A stretch of DNA of 59,116 bases from Oscillospiraceae bacterium (lineage in GTDB: Bacteria > Bacillota > Clostridia > Oscillospirales > Ruminococcaceae), in assembly GCA_022793675.1 (NCBI GenBank), contig JAAWDH010000038.1:1-59116 (forward strand). Reading direction: 5' to 3'. Positions 1 through 7,942 of the stretch are shown here, piece after piece (position 1 is the stretch's first letter; each line of letters begins with the position of its first letter). The notes below the pieces were generated by a model. That model was not told the origin of the DNA. It was given only the letters and a program-made list of their open reading frames with translations, and made no database searches. The position numbers and the translations under genes are program-made.

Positions 1-260
1 CGGGAAAGGCCGTGCGCACGGCCTTCGCGCTGCTTACGCAGCGCGTCATAGCGGGGCGCTTCGCGCCCCGCCCGCATAAAGGTGAAGGAAAATTCGATGC
101 ACATAACGGCTATGCTGCGGGGAAGTGACGGCGTGGTTTGCCTAATGCGGCGAATAAAGCGGAACGGAGCATTCTGCCCGACGGCAACGCGTATCGGCAG
201 GACTTGCATTTTCCCTTCGGGCAAATGCAAGTTTAAAAGCGGGCTGCGCCCGCCGCCCGC
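1..260. repeat. Hairpin-rich intergenic DNA, no credible gene
   Basis: The stretch is a chain of short perfect or near-perfect palindromes: GGCCGTGCGCACGGCC near 9-24, GCGCTGC/GCAGCGC near 27-44, GCGGGGCGC/GCGCCCCGC near 52-71, CTTGCATTT/AAATGCAAG near 203-233 and GCGGGC/GCCCGC near 239-252. An ATG-initiated reading frame through it has low-complexity content and no Shine-Dalgarno, so I do not call it. It looks like degenerate repetitive intergenic DNA of the kind seen elsewhere in the window. Confidence 0.5.
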
Positions 261-263
261 TGC

Positions 264-292
264 TTGACTTTCGTGCTGTGGAGTGTTAAAAT
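264..292 (+). promoter_or_regulatory. Sigma-A promoter for yerC-like gene
   Basis: TTGACT at 264-269 and TAAAAT at 287-292 are separated by 17 bp, upstream of the TrpR-like gene whose ATG is at 333. Confidence 0.6.
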
Positions 293-332
293 AAGAACGT
301 GTAAAAAACGCTGCGAGAGGAAGGTCTTTGCT

Positions 333-644
333 ATGAATCAGAAATTGCGCGAACTTCATGTTGAAACGTTGTTCCAAGCTGTCTTGATGCTGGAAACTGT
401 TGAGGAATGCTATAACTTTTTTGAGGATTTGTGTACTGTGCCGGAGCTGAAGGCCCTGGCGCAGCGCCTGGAAGTGGCTAAAATGCTCAGCGAAGGCAAA
501 GTCTACAGCGCTATCGTTCAGGAAACCGGCGCTTCTACCGCCACCATCAGCCGCGTCAACCGTTCGCTGCATTACGGCTGCGACGGCTATAAGGTGCTGT
601 TCGAGCGGATGGACCGCGCCAATGGGGTGGCATCTGATGAGTGA
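333..644 (+). CDS. TrpR-like protein of the YerC/YecD family
   Basis: The 103-aa product matches the YerC/YecD family of TrpR-like helix-turn-helix proteins. The N-terminal half is helical (LFQAVLMLETVEECYNFFED), followed by 'ELKALAQRLEVAKML' and the helix-turn-helix 'YSAIVQETGASTATISRVNR' at about residues 57-78. The family is described as TrpR-related DNA-binding proteins of largely unknown target, though no tryptophan-operon role should be assumed. The ATG at 333 was chosen because it follows GAGAGGAAG; longer upstream frames lack homology. It overlaps the start of the next gene by eight bases, which suggests co-transcription. Confidence 0.85.
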   Translation: MNQKLRELHVETLFQAVLMLETVEECYNFFEDLCTVPELKALAQRLEVAKMLSEGKVYSAIVQETGASTATISRVNRSLHYGCDGYKVLFERMDRANGVASDE

Positions 645-1425
645 ATATATGGATTTTTCAGCTGTCTATGATATTCTCACTAGGGAGATTGATTACCCAA
701 AGCGCGCTTCCTATTTTGATGAGGTGATTCGCAAAAATGGCGGATTCCGCGGGATTTTGCTGGAGCTGGGCTGCGGGACGGGCAGCCTCTGCGAGGCTAT
801 GGCCCGGCTTGGCTACGACGTAATCGGGGTGGATAATTCGCCTGGGATGCTGGGCTGTGCAATGGAAAAGCGGATGGTTAGCGGGCTGGATATTACCTAT
901 ATTTGCCAGGATATGACAGAACTGGATTTATACGGCACGGTCGACGTTGTGGTTTCGGCGCTGGACAGCTTAAACCACCTGACGGATTACGGGGATTTCT
1001 GCCGCGCAATCAAAAAGGCGGCCTTTTTTCTCCATCCCGATGGGGTGGTTGTTTTTGACCTGAATACGGTGTATAAGCATCAGCGGGTGCTGCGCAATAA
1101 TACCTTTGTTTACGATTTGGACGAGGTTTACTGTGTTTGGCAGAACACCCTGCGGGAGGGGAACCTGGTGGAGATGACGCTGGACTTTTTCCTGCCCGAT
1201 GGGGAAGGGCGTTATATCCGCCGCGAGGATAGTTTCGGGGAGCGGGCCTATACCCGCGGGGAGGTGCTTTCGGCGCTTGAAGCGGCGGGGCTGCGGTTGG
1301 AGGCGGTTTACGATGCCGATAGTTTCTCGCCGCCCCGCCCCGATTCCGAGCGGCTGGTCTATGCGGCGCGGCTGGATCCTGATCGGCAGGATATTTTCCG
1401 CCAGAGCGCCCCGTCTGCGCGATGA
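637..1425 (+). CDS. Class I SAM-dependent methyltransferase
   Basis: The 262-aa protein has the class I methyltransferase fold. Motif I is visible as 'LLELGCGTGSLCEAMA' (about residues 45-60), the acidic residue binding the ribose lies in 'VIGVDNSPGML', and a motif near 'VDVVVSALDSLNHL' fits post-I/II. The family transfers methyl from S-adenosylmethionine, but the substrate cannot be read from sequence. It resembles the stand-alone methyltransferases common in clostridial genomes. The ATG at 637 fits a GGGGTGG ribosome-binding site; an in-frame ATG at 622 is possible but has none. It follows yerC with an overlap. Confidence 0.85.
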   Translation: MSEYMDFSAVYDILTREIDYPKRASYFDEVIRKNGGFRGILLELGCGTGSLCEAMARLGYDVIGVDNSPGMLGCAMEKRMVSGLDITYICQDMTELDLYGTVDVVVSALDSLNHLTDYGDFCRAIKKAAFFLHPDGVVVFDLNTVYKHQRVLRNNTFVYDLDEVYCVWQNTLREGNLVEMTLDFFLPDGEGRYIRREDSFGERAYTRGEVLSALEAAGLRLEAVYDADSFSPPRPDSERLVYAARLDPDRQDIFRQSAPSAR

Positions 1426-1477
1426 GGGGAAATTCTAAATAATAGAAAGGAAGGCGGGGCCAGGGAGGCTCTGCCGA

Positions 1478-2380
1478 ATGGATAGTATGGCGATTTTGAC
1501 TCGTGCTTTATCTGACGATGGTTCGGTGATGGCAATGGCCATTGACTCTACCGATTTGGTGCGGCGCGCTGAACAGATCCACCGCACCTCTGCGGTGATA
1601 ACGGCGGCTGCCGGGCGGCTGCTGACGGCGGCTTCAATGATGGGTTGGCTGCTGAAAGGGGAAGGGGATACGGTTACGCTGCGCCTAGACGGCGGCGGGC
1701 CGGCAGGCGTTCTGATTGCGGCGGCAGATTCGCAGGGCCGCGTCCGGGTCAGCCCGCAGAACCCAGTGGTTGAGCTGCCCTTAAATGAAAAGGGCAAGTT
1801 GGATGTAGGCGGAGCGGTAGGAAGGGCGGGGTCGCTGTCGGTGATCCGCGACCTGGGGCTGCGGGAGCCGTACATTGGCCAAGTCCCGCTGGTTTCGGGG
1901 GAGGTTGCGGAGGATATTACCAGCTATTTTGCGGTCAGCGAGCAGACCCCGACGGTTTGCGGGCTGGGGGTGCTGGTGAACCCCGACCTCACCGTGCGTT
2001 CGGCAGGCGGGTTTTTGGTGCAGCTGCTGCCGTTTGCCGGCGAGGGATCCATCAGTCAGCTGGAGCAGAACATCGCGGGGCTTCCGCCGGTTTCGGCAGT
2101 TTTTGACAGCGGTATGTCGCCGGAGGCCCTCTGCAAACAGCTGCTTGACGGCCTTGGGCCGCAGATCCTTGATGAATGCCGGCCGAGCTATTACTGCCCT
2201 TGCAGTCGCGGCAGGGTGGAGCGGGCGCTGGTCAGCTTAGGGCCGGAAGAGCTGGCTGATATGATCCGGGAAGATCACGGCGCGGAGGTCTGCTGCCATT
2301 TTTGCGATAAGAGATATTGTTTTTCTGAGGATGAGTTGGCGGCGCTGCTCCGCCAGTGCAGCGGAAAGGGGGAGGTTTAA
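1478..2380 (+). CDS. hslO: Hsp33 redox-regulated chaperone
   Basis: The 300-aa protein is the right length for Hsp33. It starts with the conserved 'RALSDDGSVMAMAID' strand and has the 'G.G..T......GGGP.G' core. It ends with the zinc-binding switch: a CxC pair in 'YYCPCSRGRV' and a CxxC pair in 'CCHFCDKRYCF'. In known Hsp33 these four cysteines bind zinc when reduced and form disulfides under oxidative stress, activating ATP-independent holdase activity in the cytoplasm. Its stop codon overlaps the next ATG (TAATG), so it is translationally coupled to the downstream phosphodiesterase. Confidence 0.95.
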   Translation: MDSMAILTRALSDDGSVMAMAIDSTDLVRRAEQIHRTSAVITAAAGRLLTAASMMGWLLKGEGDTVTLRLDGGGPAGVLIAAADSQGRVRVSPQNPVVELPLNEKGKLDVGGAVGRAGSLSVIRDLGLREPYIGQVPLVSGEVAEDITSYFAVSEQTPTVCGLGVLVNPDLTVRSAGGFLVQLLPFAGEGSISQLEQNIAGLPPVSAVFDSGMSPEALCKQLLDGLGPQILDECRPSYYCPCSRGRVERALVSLGPEELADMIREDHGAEVCCHFCDKRYCFSEDELAALLRQCSGKGEV

Positions 2381-3147
2381 TGCGGGTCGCAATGATCGGC
2401 GACGTGGTCGGGCCGCCCGGCTGCGAATTCCTGCGCCGGAGGCTCCCGGCCTTCAAACAGGCTAATAAGGTGGATGTTGTGGTTTGCAATGGTGAAAACT
2501 CGGCCGCTGGCAATGGCGTTTTGCCCCAGTCTGCGAATTTCCTTTTTGACAGCGGCGTAGATGTGATTACTGGCGGGAACCATTCGCTGCGGCGCTGGGA
2601 GATTCAGGAATACTTGGATGGGCATCCTAATCTGCTGCGTCCCGCCAATTATCCGGCGTCTATAGCTGGCAGCGGCTTTTTTGTGCTGGATGCCGGGCGC
2701 TTTCGGCTTTTGGTGATCAATTTGGCGGGCCAGGTTTACCTCGACCCTGCGGATAGCCCATTTGTTGTCTGCGACCGGATCCTCGAAAAGGTGAAGGCTG
2801 ATTTTACGGTGGTTGATTTCCATGCAGAGGCTACTGGTGAAAAGATGGCGCTAGCCTACTACCTTGACGGGCGTGTTTCAGCGGTGGTTGGGACGCATAC
2901 GCACGTCCAGACCGCCGACGAGGTGATCCTTGAAAAGGGGACAGGGTATATTTCCGACCTGGGGATGACCGGGCCTGTGCGTTCCATCTTAGGCACTGCG
3001 CCGGAAGTGATCGTCCGGCGGATGACTACCAGGCTGCCTGTGCGCTTTAACGTGCCGGACGGCCCTTGCAAAATGGAAGGGGTATTGCTGGAATTTCTGG
3101 AAAAAAATGGTAAATGTACAAAAATAGAACGTTTTTCACTTAAATAA
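2380..3147 (+). CDS. YmdB-family metallophosphoesterase (TIGR00282-like)
   Basis: The 255-aa product is a YmdB-type calcineurin-like phosphoesterase. Metal ligands are visible in 'MIGDVVGPPG' (Asp), 'VVCNGENSAAG' (Asn), 'DVITGGNHSLRR' (Asn-His) and 'AVVGTHTHVQTAD' (His-x-His). In Bacillus, YmdB hydrolyses 2',3'-cyclic nucleotides and influences biofilm and sporulation programmes; its substrate here is inferred only. The ATG at 2380 overlaps the hslO stop and has the strong site GGGGGAGG just upstream. The family is typically about 260 aa, so it is complete. Confidence 0.9.
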   Translation: MRVAMIGDVVGPPGCEFLRRRLPAFKQANKVDVVVCNGENSAAGNGVLPQSANFLFDSGVDVITGGNHSLRRWEIQEYLDGHPNLLRPANYPASIAGSGFFVLDAGRFRLLVINLAGQVYLDPADSPFVVCDRILEKVKADFTVVDFHAEATGEKMALAYYLDGRVSAVVGTHTHVQTADEVILEKGTGYISDLGMTGPVRSILGTAPEVIVRRMTTRLPVRFNVPDGPCKMEGVLLEFLEKNGKCTKIERFSLK

Positions 3148-3171
3148 TTTCAAAAAATACCCAAAACCCCC

Positions 3172-3200
3172 TTGCAAAAAATAACGAAATAAGTTATAAT
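3172..3200 (+). promoter_or_regulatory. Promoter of spoVS with about 200-nt leader
   Basis: TTGCAA at 3172-3177 and TATAAT at 3195-3200 are spaced by 17 bp. The inferred transcript starts near 3207, leaving a 5' leader of about 200 nt before the SpoVS ATG at 3411. Confidence 0.6.
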
Positions 3201-3206
3201 ATGATC

Positions 3207-3410
3207 GTAGGGATTCGGACGGCGCTGAAAAGTGTCTAAAAATACCTTTTGGAAGCCGTCTGCAAACAGGCCCCAGGCTTTTTGCTTTTGTCAGCGCCGC
3301 GCGGGGAAACCGCCGGCGACGCAGGGCCTTTACCGGAAGCGCATCAGCAACCCCGCCGCCACGTCAGTCAGCGTGTGCTTAGCCGGCCGTGCCCAAACAG
3401 GAGGAACAAC
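3207..3410 (+). promoter_or_regulatory. Structured leader of spoVS, class unrecognised
   Basis: This leader contains a closing stem GGCGCTGA (3221-3228) with TCAGCGCC (3291-3298), followed by GC-rich, hairpin-capable sequence up to the GGAGG site before 3411. It matches no riboswitch consensus I know well. Two short frames run through it, but neither looks like a protein. Confidence 0.35.
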
Positions 3411-3692
3411 ATGGAAATTTTTAAAGTATCATCAGTTTCTACCCCCAACATGGTGGCGGGCGCTATCGCAGGCGCAATCCGTCAAAGTGGGCAGGCAGAG
3501 CTGCAGGCTATCGGCGCGGGGGCCATTAACCAGGCCATGAAATCAGTGGCTGTGGCGCGGCAGTTCTTGGAGTCGGAGCTGGACCTGGTCTGCACGCCGT
3601 CCTTTGTGGATGTCGACGTCAACGGCGAAACCCGGACCGCAATCCGCCTTTTTTTGGACCCGCGCTGCCAAAACGCTGCAAATAACCCTTGA
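3411..3692 (+). CDS. spoVS: Stage V sporulation protein S
   Basis: The 93-aa protein is a close match to SpoVS: 'EIFKVSSVSTPNMVAGAIAG', 'GAGAINQAMKSVAVAR' and the C-terminal 'DLVCTPSFVDVDVNGETRTA' are family hallmarks. SpoVS is a small Alba-fold-like regulator needed for spore coat assembly and engulfment-to-maturation progress in Bacillus, and it is also found in many clostridia. The ATG at 3411 follows AGGAGGAAC; a longer frame starting at 3249 runs through the leader and is not supported. It indicates, with sigG at 20.5 kb, a spore-forming organism. Confidence 0.93.
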   Translation: MEIFKVSSVSTPNMVAGAIAGAIRQSGQAELQAIGAGAINQAMKSVAVARQFLESELDLVCTPSFVDVDVNGETRTAIRLFLDPRCQNAANNP

Positions 3693-3717
3693 CCTGCTTG
3701 TCCAAAAGGTCTATAAT
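3689..3717 (+). promoter_or_regulatory. Promoter for pduL
   Basis: TTGACC (3689-3694), 17 bp, TATAAT (3712-3717). It overlaps the spoVS stop codon, so pduL has its own start even though it lies close downstream. Confidence 0.6.
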
Positions 3718-3781
3718 AAAAGTGTGAGGCGCGCCTTAGGGCGTTTGCCTGCTACTTTTGAACAACGGAGGAATTGTCATC

Positions 3782-4357
3782 ATGGATCAGAAATTTATTG
3801 TCGAGACCTCTGCGCGGCATCTGCACGTAACCCATGAAGCGCTGGAAGCGCTGTTTGGCGCGGGCGCGGAGCTGCACAACAAAAAGGACCTTTCCCAGCC
3901 GGGGCAGTTTGCCACCACCGAAAAAGTGACCGTCGTCGGGCCGAAGGGCCAGTTTGCGGCGTCGATCCTTGGGCCGGAACGCAGCGCGACCCAGGTTGAA
4001 ATCAGCGCGTCGGACGCCCGGACGCTGGGCGTGACTGCGCCTATCCGCGAATCGGGCGATATTGCCGGTTCGGCTGGGTGCAAGCTGGTCGGGCCAGCGG
4101 GCGAACTGGAAATCAGCGAGGGCGTCATCATCGCCAAGCGCCATATCCATTTTACCCCCGACGAGGCGGCGGCTAGGGGCGTTGCCGACAAAGACGTTGT
4201 GTGGGTGAAGATTGAGACACCGGAGCGCAAAACCATTTTTGGCGACGTTGTCGTGCGGGTGAGCGAGAAGTTCTCGGCGGCTATGCACCTCGACACCGAT
4301 GAAGCCAACGCAGCAGGCTGTGCGGGCGTTGTTTACGGCGAGATTGTCAAGCTGTAA
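3782..4357 (+). CDS. pduL: PduL-type phosphate acyltransferase
   Basis: The 191-aa product belongs to the PduL family, which interconverts acyl-CoA and acyl-phosphate and is unrelated in sequence to Pta. The two beta-barrel halves carry the metal-binding histidine motifs 'ETSARHLHVTHEALEALFG' near residue 10 and 'IIAKRHIHFTPDEAAA' near residue 120. With an acetate kinase it would make ATP from acetyl- or propionyl-CoA. No microcompartment genes or encapsulation peptide are seen nearby, so a cytosolic fermentative role is likely. The ATG at 3782 was chosen over an ATG at 3758 because CGGAGGA lies 13 bases upstream. Confidence 0.88.
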   Translation: MDQKFIVETSARHLHVTHEALEALFGAGAELHNKKDLSQPGQFATTEKVTVVGPKGQFAASILGPERSATQVEISASDARTLGVTAPIRESGDIAGSAGCKLVGPAGELEISEGVIIAKRHIHFTPDEAAARGVADKDVVWVKIETPERKTIFGDVVVRVSEKFSAAMHLDTDEANAAGCAGVVYGEIVKL

Positions 4358-4377
4358 GTTCCAATAGATAATAAGAA

Positions 4378-4413
4378 ACACGCGCCGGCTTGAGGTTGGC
4401 GCGTGTTTTCTTT
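4378..4413. terminator. Bidirectional terminator between pduL and udp
   Basis: The stem ACACGCGCC (4378-4386) pairs with GGCGCGTGT (4398-4406) and is followed by TTTTCTTTT. It sits between two convergent genes. Confidence 0.75.
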
Positions 4414-5189
4414 TAGAAGGCGGCAGGGTCTGCGGCGTCTTCCTGGATTAAGAGACGCATGGCTTCGACGGCGGTTTTCACCGCTGCCTCGGTGTCGTAG
4501 GCCTCGGGGTTGGGGAGGCCCTTTTTGGCGCGTTCCTGGTTGGCGATGACGTTCAGCACGCAGCCTGCGCGCGCACGGCGGACAGCCGCTGTGATAAAGA
4601 CCGCTGCGGCCTCCATCTCCGATCCCAAACAGCCCGCCATTTTCCAGGCGTTCCAGCGCTGGGCCAGCATTTCGCCGGCCGGCATCCGTTCGGGGGCGTG
4701 CTGGCCGTAGAAGGAATCTTTGCTTTGGACGACGCCGCAGTGCAGGCGTCCCGGCCCGACAAGCTGTTTGGCGGCCATTAGGAGTTTAGAGGTTACGGTG
4801 AAATTTGATACGGCTGGGAACTCGGCTGGTACATATTCCTTCGTTGTACCTTCGGCGCGGATGGCGGCGTTGGCGACGATCAGGTCGCCGCCCTGCACTT
4901 CTTCCGCCATGCCGCCGCAGGTGCCGGTCCGGATAAAGGTATGTACGCCGGCCGCGCATAGCTCCTCGACGCCGATTGCTGCCGACGGCCCGCCCATGCC
5001 GGTGGACATACAGAGCACCGGCTGGCCCTCCAGCCTGCCGATCCAGGTTTCATACTCCCGGTTGCGGCAAAGGAACTGCGGCGAATCCAGGAAACGCGCA
5101 ATCTTTTCCACCCGCCCGGGGTCGCCGGGCAGGATGGCGTAGCGCGCGCCCTGCCGGTCGGCCTGGCCAATGTGGTAATCAGCCCGCAT
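4413..5189 (-). CDS. udp: Uridine phosphorylase-type nucleoside phosphorylase
   Basis: The 258-aa protein is a family-1 nucleoside phosphorylase closest to uridine phosphorylase. Phosphate-binding glycines and arginine lie in 'AILPGDPGRVEKIA', the central 'TGMGGPSAAIGVEEL' and 'FIRTGTCGGM' are typical, and 'GSEMEAAAVFITAA' carries the ribose-binding Met-Glu. It would cleave uridine with phosphate to uracil and ribose-1-phosphate in pyrimidine salvage. It is followed on the opposite side by a convergent terminator and preceded, 12 bases away, by an esterase gene on the same strand, probably in one transcript. Confidence 0.9.
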   Translation of the reverse strand: MRADYHIGQADRQGARYAILPGDPGRVEKIARFLDSPQFLCRNREYETWIGRLEGQPVLCMSTGMGGPSAAIGVEELCAAGVHTFIRTGTCGGMAEEVQGGDLIVANAAIRAEGTTKEYVPAEFPAVSNFTVTSKLLMAAKQLVGPGRLHCGVVQSKDSFYGQHAPERMPAGEMLAQRWNAWKMAGCLGSEMEAAAVFITAAVRRARAGCVLNVIANQERAKKGLPNPEAYDTEAAVKTAVEAMRLLIQEDAADPAAF

Positions 5190-5201
5190 GGCAGTCCCCC
5201 C

Positions 5202-5984
5202 TTATTTCAGCGGCAGCCACTTGAGGATTGTCTGGATTTTTTCGTCCCAGTACTTCCACTGATGGTCGCCGGGGGATTCCTCATAGGTCACGTCGTAGCC
5301 CAGCGCCTGCAAATGGTCGCGCATTTTGACGTTCTGGTCGTAGAGGAAGTCCTCGGTACCGCACCACTGGTAGATTTTAGGAAGCGGTTTGCCGGATGCC
5401 TTCAGCACCTCGGCCTGAGTGAACAGGTCGTTTTCGCTGCCAGGCATTTTGTCCGCCGGCCCGAAAATATCCGTCCAGAAGGTGCCGTTGTCATTGTCGT
5501 GGTGGTCGTACTTCGAGCAGACGCCGACCGCACCCGACAGCGACGCCACCGCCGCGAACTTGCCGGCTGCGCACAGCCCCAGCTTCAGCGCGCCGTAGCC
5601 GCCCATTGAAAGCCCGGCGGCAAAGGTGTCCTCCCGGCGGTCGGAAAGCCCGTTGAAGAAGGAATGGCAGATTTTGGGCAGCTCCTCGGAGACAAATTCC
5701 CAGTAACGGTTGCCGTGGGCCATATCGGTGTACCAGCCCAGGTGGGTGGTTGGCATCACCACCGCCAGCCCCATATCAGCTACATAACGTTCGATTGACG
5801 TGCGCCGCAGCCAGATGCTGTGGTCGTCGCTCATGCCGTGCAGCAGGTAGAGTACCGGGGTTTTGCCCGAGGCGGCGCGGCCCTCCATGCCGATCTGGCC
5901 CCGGGTCTGCTGGGGGAGGATGACGTTCATCTGGGTGCTCAGCCCCAGCGCTTCAGAGAAGAAAGAAACTTGCATCAATGCCAT
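5202..5984 (-). CDS. Tributyrin-esterase-like alpha/beta hydrolase
   Basis: The 260-aa protein resembles the EstA/tributyrin esterase and esterase-D group. It has 'VLYLLHGMSDDHSIW' (oxyanion region), the nucleophile elbow 'AAGLSMGGYGALKLGL' (G-x-S-x-G at about residue 126-130) and a likely catalytic His in 'ESPGDHQWKYWDE'. There is no signal peptide, so it is probably cytoplasmic and acts on short acyl esters. The start at 5984 has an AGGAGGTCG-like site upstream. It likely heads the transcript that continues into udp. Confidence 0.85.
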   Translation of the reverse strand: MALMQVSFFSEALGLSTQMNVILPQQTRGQIGMEGRAASGKTPVLYLLHGMSDDHSIWLRRTSIERYVADMGLAVVMPTTHLGWYTDMAHGNRYWEFVSEELPKICHSFFNGLSDRREDTFAAGLSMGGYGALKLGLCAAGKFAAVASLSGAVGVCSKYDHHDNDNGTFWTDIFGPADKMPGSENDLFTQAEVLKASGKPLPKIYQWCGTEDFLYDQNVKMRDHLQALGYDVTYEESPGDHQWKYWDEKIQTILKWLPLK

Positions 5985-6045
5985 AATGGTACGACCTCCT
6001 GTTTTGGTTTTCTTTTATTCTACCACATTTTTGCCGGCCTGTCTA

Positions 6046-6168
6046 CACCTGCTGGCCGGCTGGCCGGCTGGCCGGCTGTGCCGGCAGACAGTTCGCGTCG
6101 GAAATCCAGCAAGCCGGATTTCTGGCATAAAAATCCACAGCGTTTTTGTCGCGACTGGTAACAACTTT
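6046..6168. repeat. Companion repeat block upstream of the dispersed repeat
   Basis: It begins with a tandem GGCTGGCC-type octamer array (about 6051-6075), then a palindromic GGCTGTGCCGGCAGAC segment and 'GGAAATCCAGCAAGCCGGATTTCTG'-like palindromic DNA. Related blocks occur next to other repeat copies at 14464-14576, 19500-19550, 21420-21455 and 50935-51000. Confidence 0.6.
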
Positions 6169-6288
6169 CGACGCAGTAGGCGTGCAAATTTGTGCTGGCA
6201 GGTGCCCGGGCGATTAAAAGTTTTGCGAGCTTAGCTCTGCTAAGCTTGGCTTTCTTCAAAAGCGACCCGTACCCCCCGTTCTCCTTTT
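6169..6288 (+). repeat. Dispersed intergenic repeat, copy 1
   Basis: It begins CGACGCAGTAGGCGTGC, has GGGCGATTAAAAG, an internal hairpin AGCTTAGC/GCTAAGCT, and ends in CGTACCCCCCGTT. It is directly followed by copy 2 in the same orientation. The sequence recurs about nine times in the window, always between genes. Confidence 0.85.
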
Positions 6289-6290
6289 AT

Positions 6291-6394
6291 CGACGCAGTA
6301 GGCGTGCAAATTTGTGCTGGCAGGTACCCGGGCGATTAAAGTTTTTTGCCAAGCTTTTTTTCAAAAAAGCGTCGTACTCCCCGTACCCCCCGTA
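6291..6394 (+). repeat. Dispersed intergenic repeat, copy 2
   Basis: A second tandem copy starting CGACGCAGTAGGCG. The AGCTTAGC hairpin is replaced by AAGCTTTTTTTC/AAAAAAGC. Its CGTAC-rich end touches the stop codon of the adjacent minus-strand ABC permease at 6395. Confidence 0.85.
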
Positions 6395-7942
6395 TCAGGT
6401 TTCGGCATTGTCCAGCAGCCCCCGGCAAAGGTACATAATCGCGGCGCTGCAAAGGATGTTCCAGCCAAGCGTCACCAGCAGCCCGGCCGCCAACGACCCG
6501 CCCAGCGTCATGCCGACAATCGTCCCAAGCACAATCCCTGGCGCTGCAATTGTCAGCATCACCAGCAGGTAGAATATCATCACGAGGATTTTGTTGGTCA
6601 TGCCGCCGAACAGCCGCTCATTGAGGATAGTCCCCGCCATGAACAGCACCCCGAACCCGGCCCTGGCGGCGATTGCTGCTGCGATTTCCGCGGCTGGCGC
6701 GCCAAGGACAAGGCCCGCCGGAAGCATGACGATCAGTGCGTCAACTGCAACCTTCAGCAGGTTCTGCCGGCAGAGCATCCAAAGCTTTTTTGCCGGCGGT
6801 TCAGGTATCAAGTAGACGTAGGGCAGCGTCAGCTCCCGGATCCACCGCCCGGCCATGGTCGAAAAAATCTGGCAGTAAATGCCCAGCGCGAAAATTGGCA
6901 GCAGCCCGCTGCCGCGCACAAACCAGCTCACAATCAGGATCATTGCCGCCATAAGCAGACTTGTGCCGTCGAGCAGGAAGGATTTGGCGCGGCGGTCTTC
7001 CAACTGGTGCTTGTAGAAAAATACGGCCGAGCCGCTGCCGCCGCCAAGCCCGGTCTTCCCGACCTTGACCTTGGTGGGGACGGTTTGGATTCGGCCTTCC
7101 TTTTTGGCGGCAATCGTATTAAAAGAGACCTCGGTCGCCTGTAGTACATCTTCATAAAAGTCTACATGGGCACGGGTAATCAGCAGGATAAAGCCTAGGC
7201 AGTATACCGCTGCCGCGCCGAACCCAATCAGCAGTTTGCCGGCGCCGCCGCCGAAGGCCGCCGCTGCCGCTGCTTTTGTCCAGCCGGCGATTGGGAACAG
7301 GTCGAGCGGGCGTACGCTGGCTGCGTTGACGATAGCGGCAAAAGGGGCCTCGGAGCCGAAAGCCGGAACCAGCACCCAAGCCGCAAGCCCGCCGCAGAGC
7401 AGGGCTATGCCGGCCTTGACGGCCTTCTGCCGCTTTTCATTGCCGGCGGTAAAGATGTACAAAAGCATCGTCGTCAGCTGGGCACAGAACACCGCTACCC
7501 CGTAGGTGACAAAAATAAGCAGCAGCCCGCCGATACTGACGCCGTACCAGACGTGCAGCGTCGTGTACTGGAACAGCAGGAAAAACCCCATCAGCAGCGA
7601 GGTGCCCATCTGCCGCACCAGCCCGTAAACCAGCACCCGCGTTGGGTGTACCGGCGTCTGGAACAGCAAATTTACGTCCGGCATTGTATAAAAGGTCGCG
7701 CCGCTCTGCAGCCCCTGCAAAATCAGCATGACTGCCATAACCAGGTAAAAGGCAAAAAGGATTGCCTCCAGTTCCCTGGGGTCGCGCATTTCGTTGAGGC
7801 TAGCGCCCGCATTGCCGCCGACAAGCGAAAAACCGATCAGCACCGCCACCAGCAGCAAAAGCACCAGTTTGCCCGGCTTTTTGCGCAGTTCTTTGATAGA
7901 GTTTTTGATTGTCGTAAAGAAAAGATAAGTAATGGCGGTCAT
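6395..7942 (-). CDS. ABC exporter membrane protein (putative ABC exporter family)
   Basis: The 515-aa protein is a polytopic membrane protein with about 10-12 predicted hydrophobic segments, such as 'LVLLLLVAVLIGFSLVGG' and 'LLMGFFLLFQYTT'. It resembles the large putative ABC exporter permeases of Firmicutes in which a permease has its own ATPase alongside. The gene overlaps the ATPase gene upstream by four bases (ATGA, 7939-7942), so the two subunits are translationally coupled and form one transporter. The substrate is unknown; no bacteriocin or lantibiotic genes are adjacent. The stop codon abuts a dispersed repeat. Confidence 0.8.
   Translation of the reverse strand: MTAITYLFFTTIKNSIKELRKKPGKLVLLLLVAVLIGFSLVGGNAGASLNEMRDPRELEAILFAFYLVMAVMLILQGLQSGATFYTMPDVNLLFQTPVHPTRVLVYGLVRQMGTSLLMGFFLLFQYTTLHVWYGVSIGGLLLIFVTYGVAVFCAQLTTMLLYIFTAGNEKRQKAVKAGIALLCGGLAAWVLVPAFGSEAPFAAIVNAASVRPLDLFPIAGWTKAAAAAAFGGGAGKLLIGFGAAAVYCLGFILLITRAHVDFYEDVLQATEVSFNTIAAKKEGRIQTVPTKVKVGKTGLGGGSGSAVFFYKHQLEDRRAKSFLLDGTSLLMAAMILIVSWFVRGSGLLPIFALGIYCQIFSTMAGRWIRELTLPYVYLIPEPPAKKLWMLCRQNLLKVAVDALIVMLPAGLVLGAPAAEIAAAIAARAGFGVLFMAGTILNERLFGGMTNKILVMIFYLLVMLTIAAPGIVLGTIVGMTLGGSLAAGLLVTLGWNILCSAAIMYLCRGLLDNAET

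Noticed and set aside
82-267. 61-codon frame near the window start
   Set aside because: Runs through palindromic intergenic DNA and has no homology or suitable ribosome-binding site.
6314-7144. 276-codon plus-strand frame over the ABC permease
   Set aside because: Starts inside the dispersed repeat and is antisense to the permease; His/Gln/Pro-rich.
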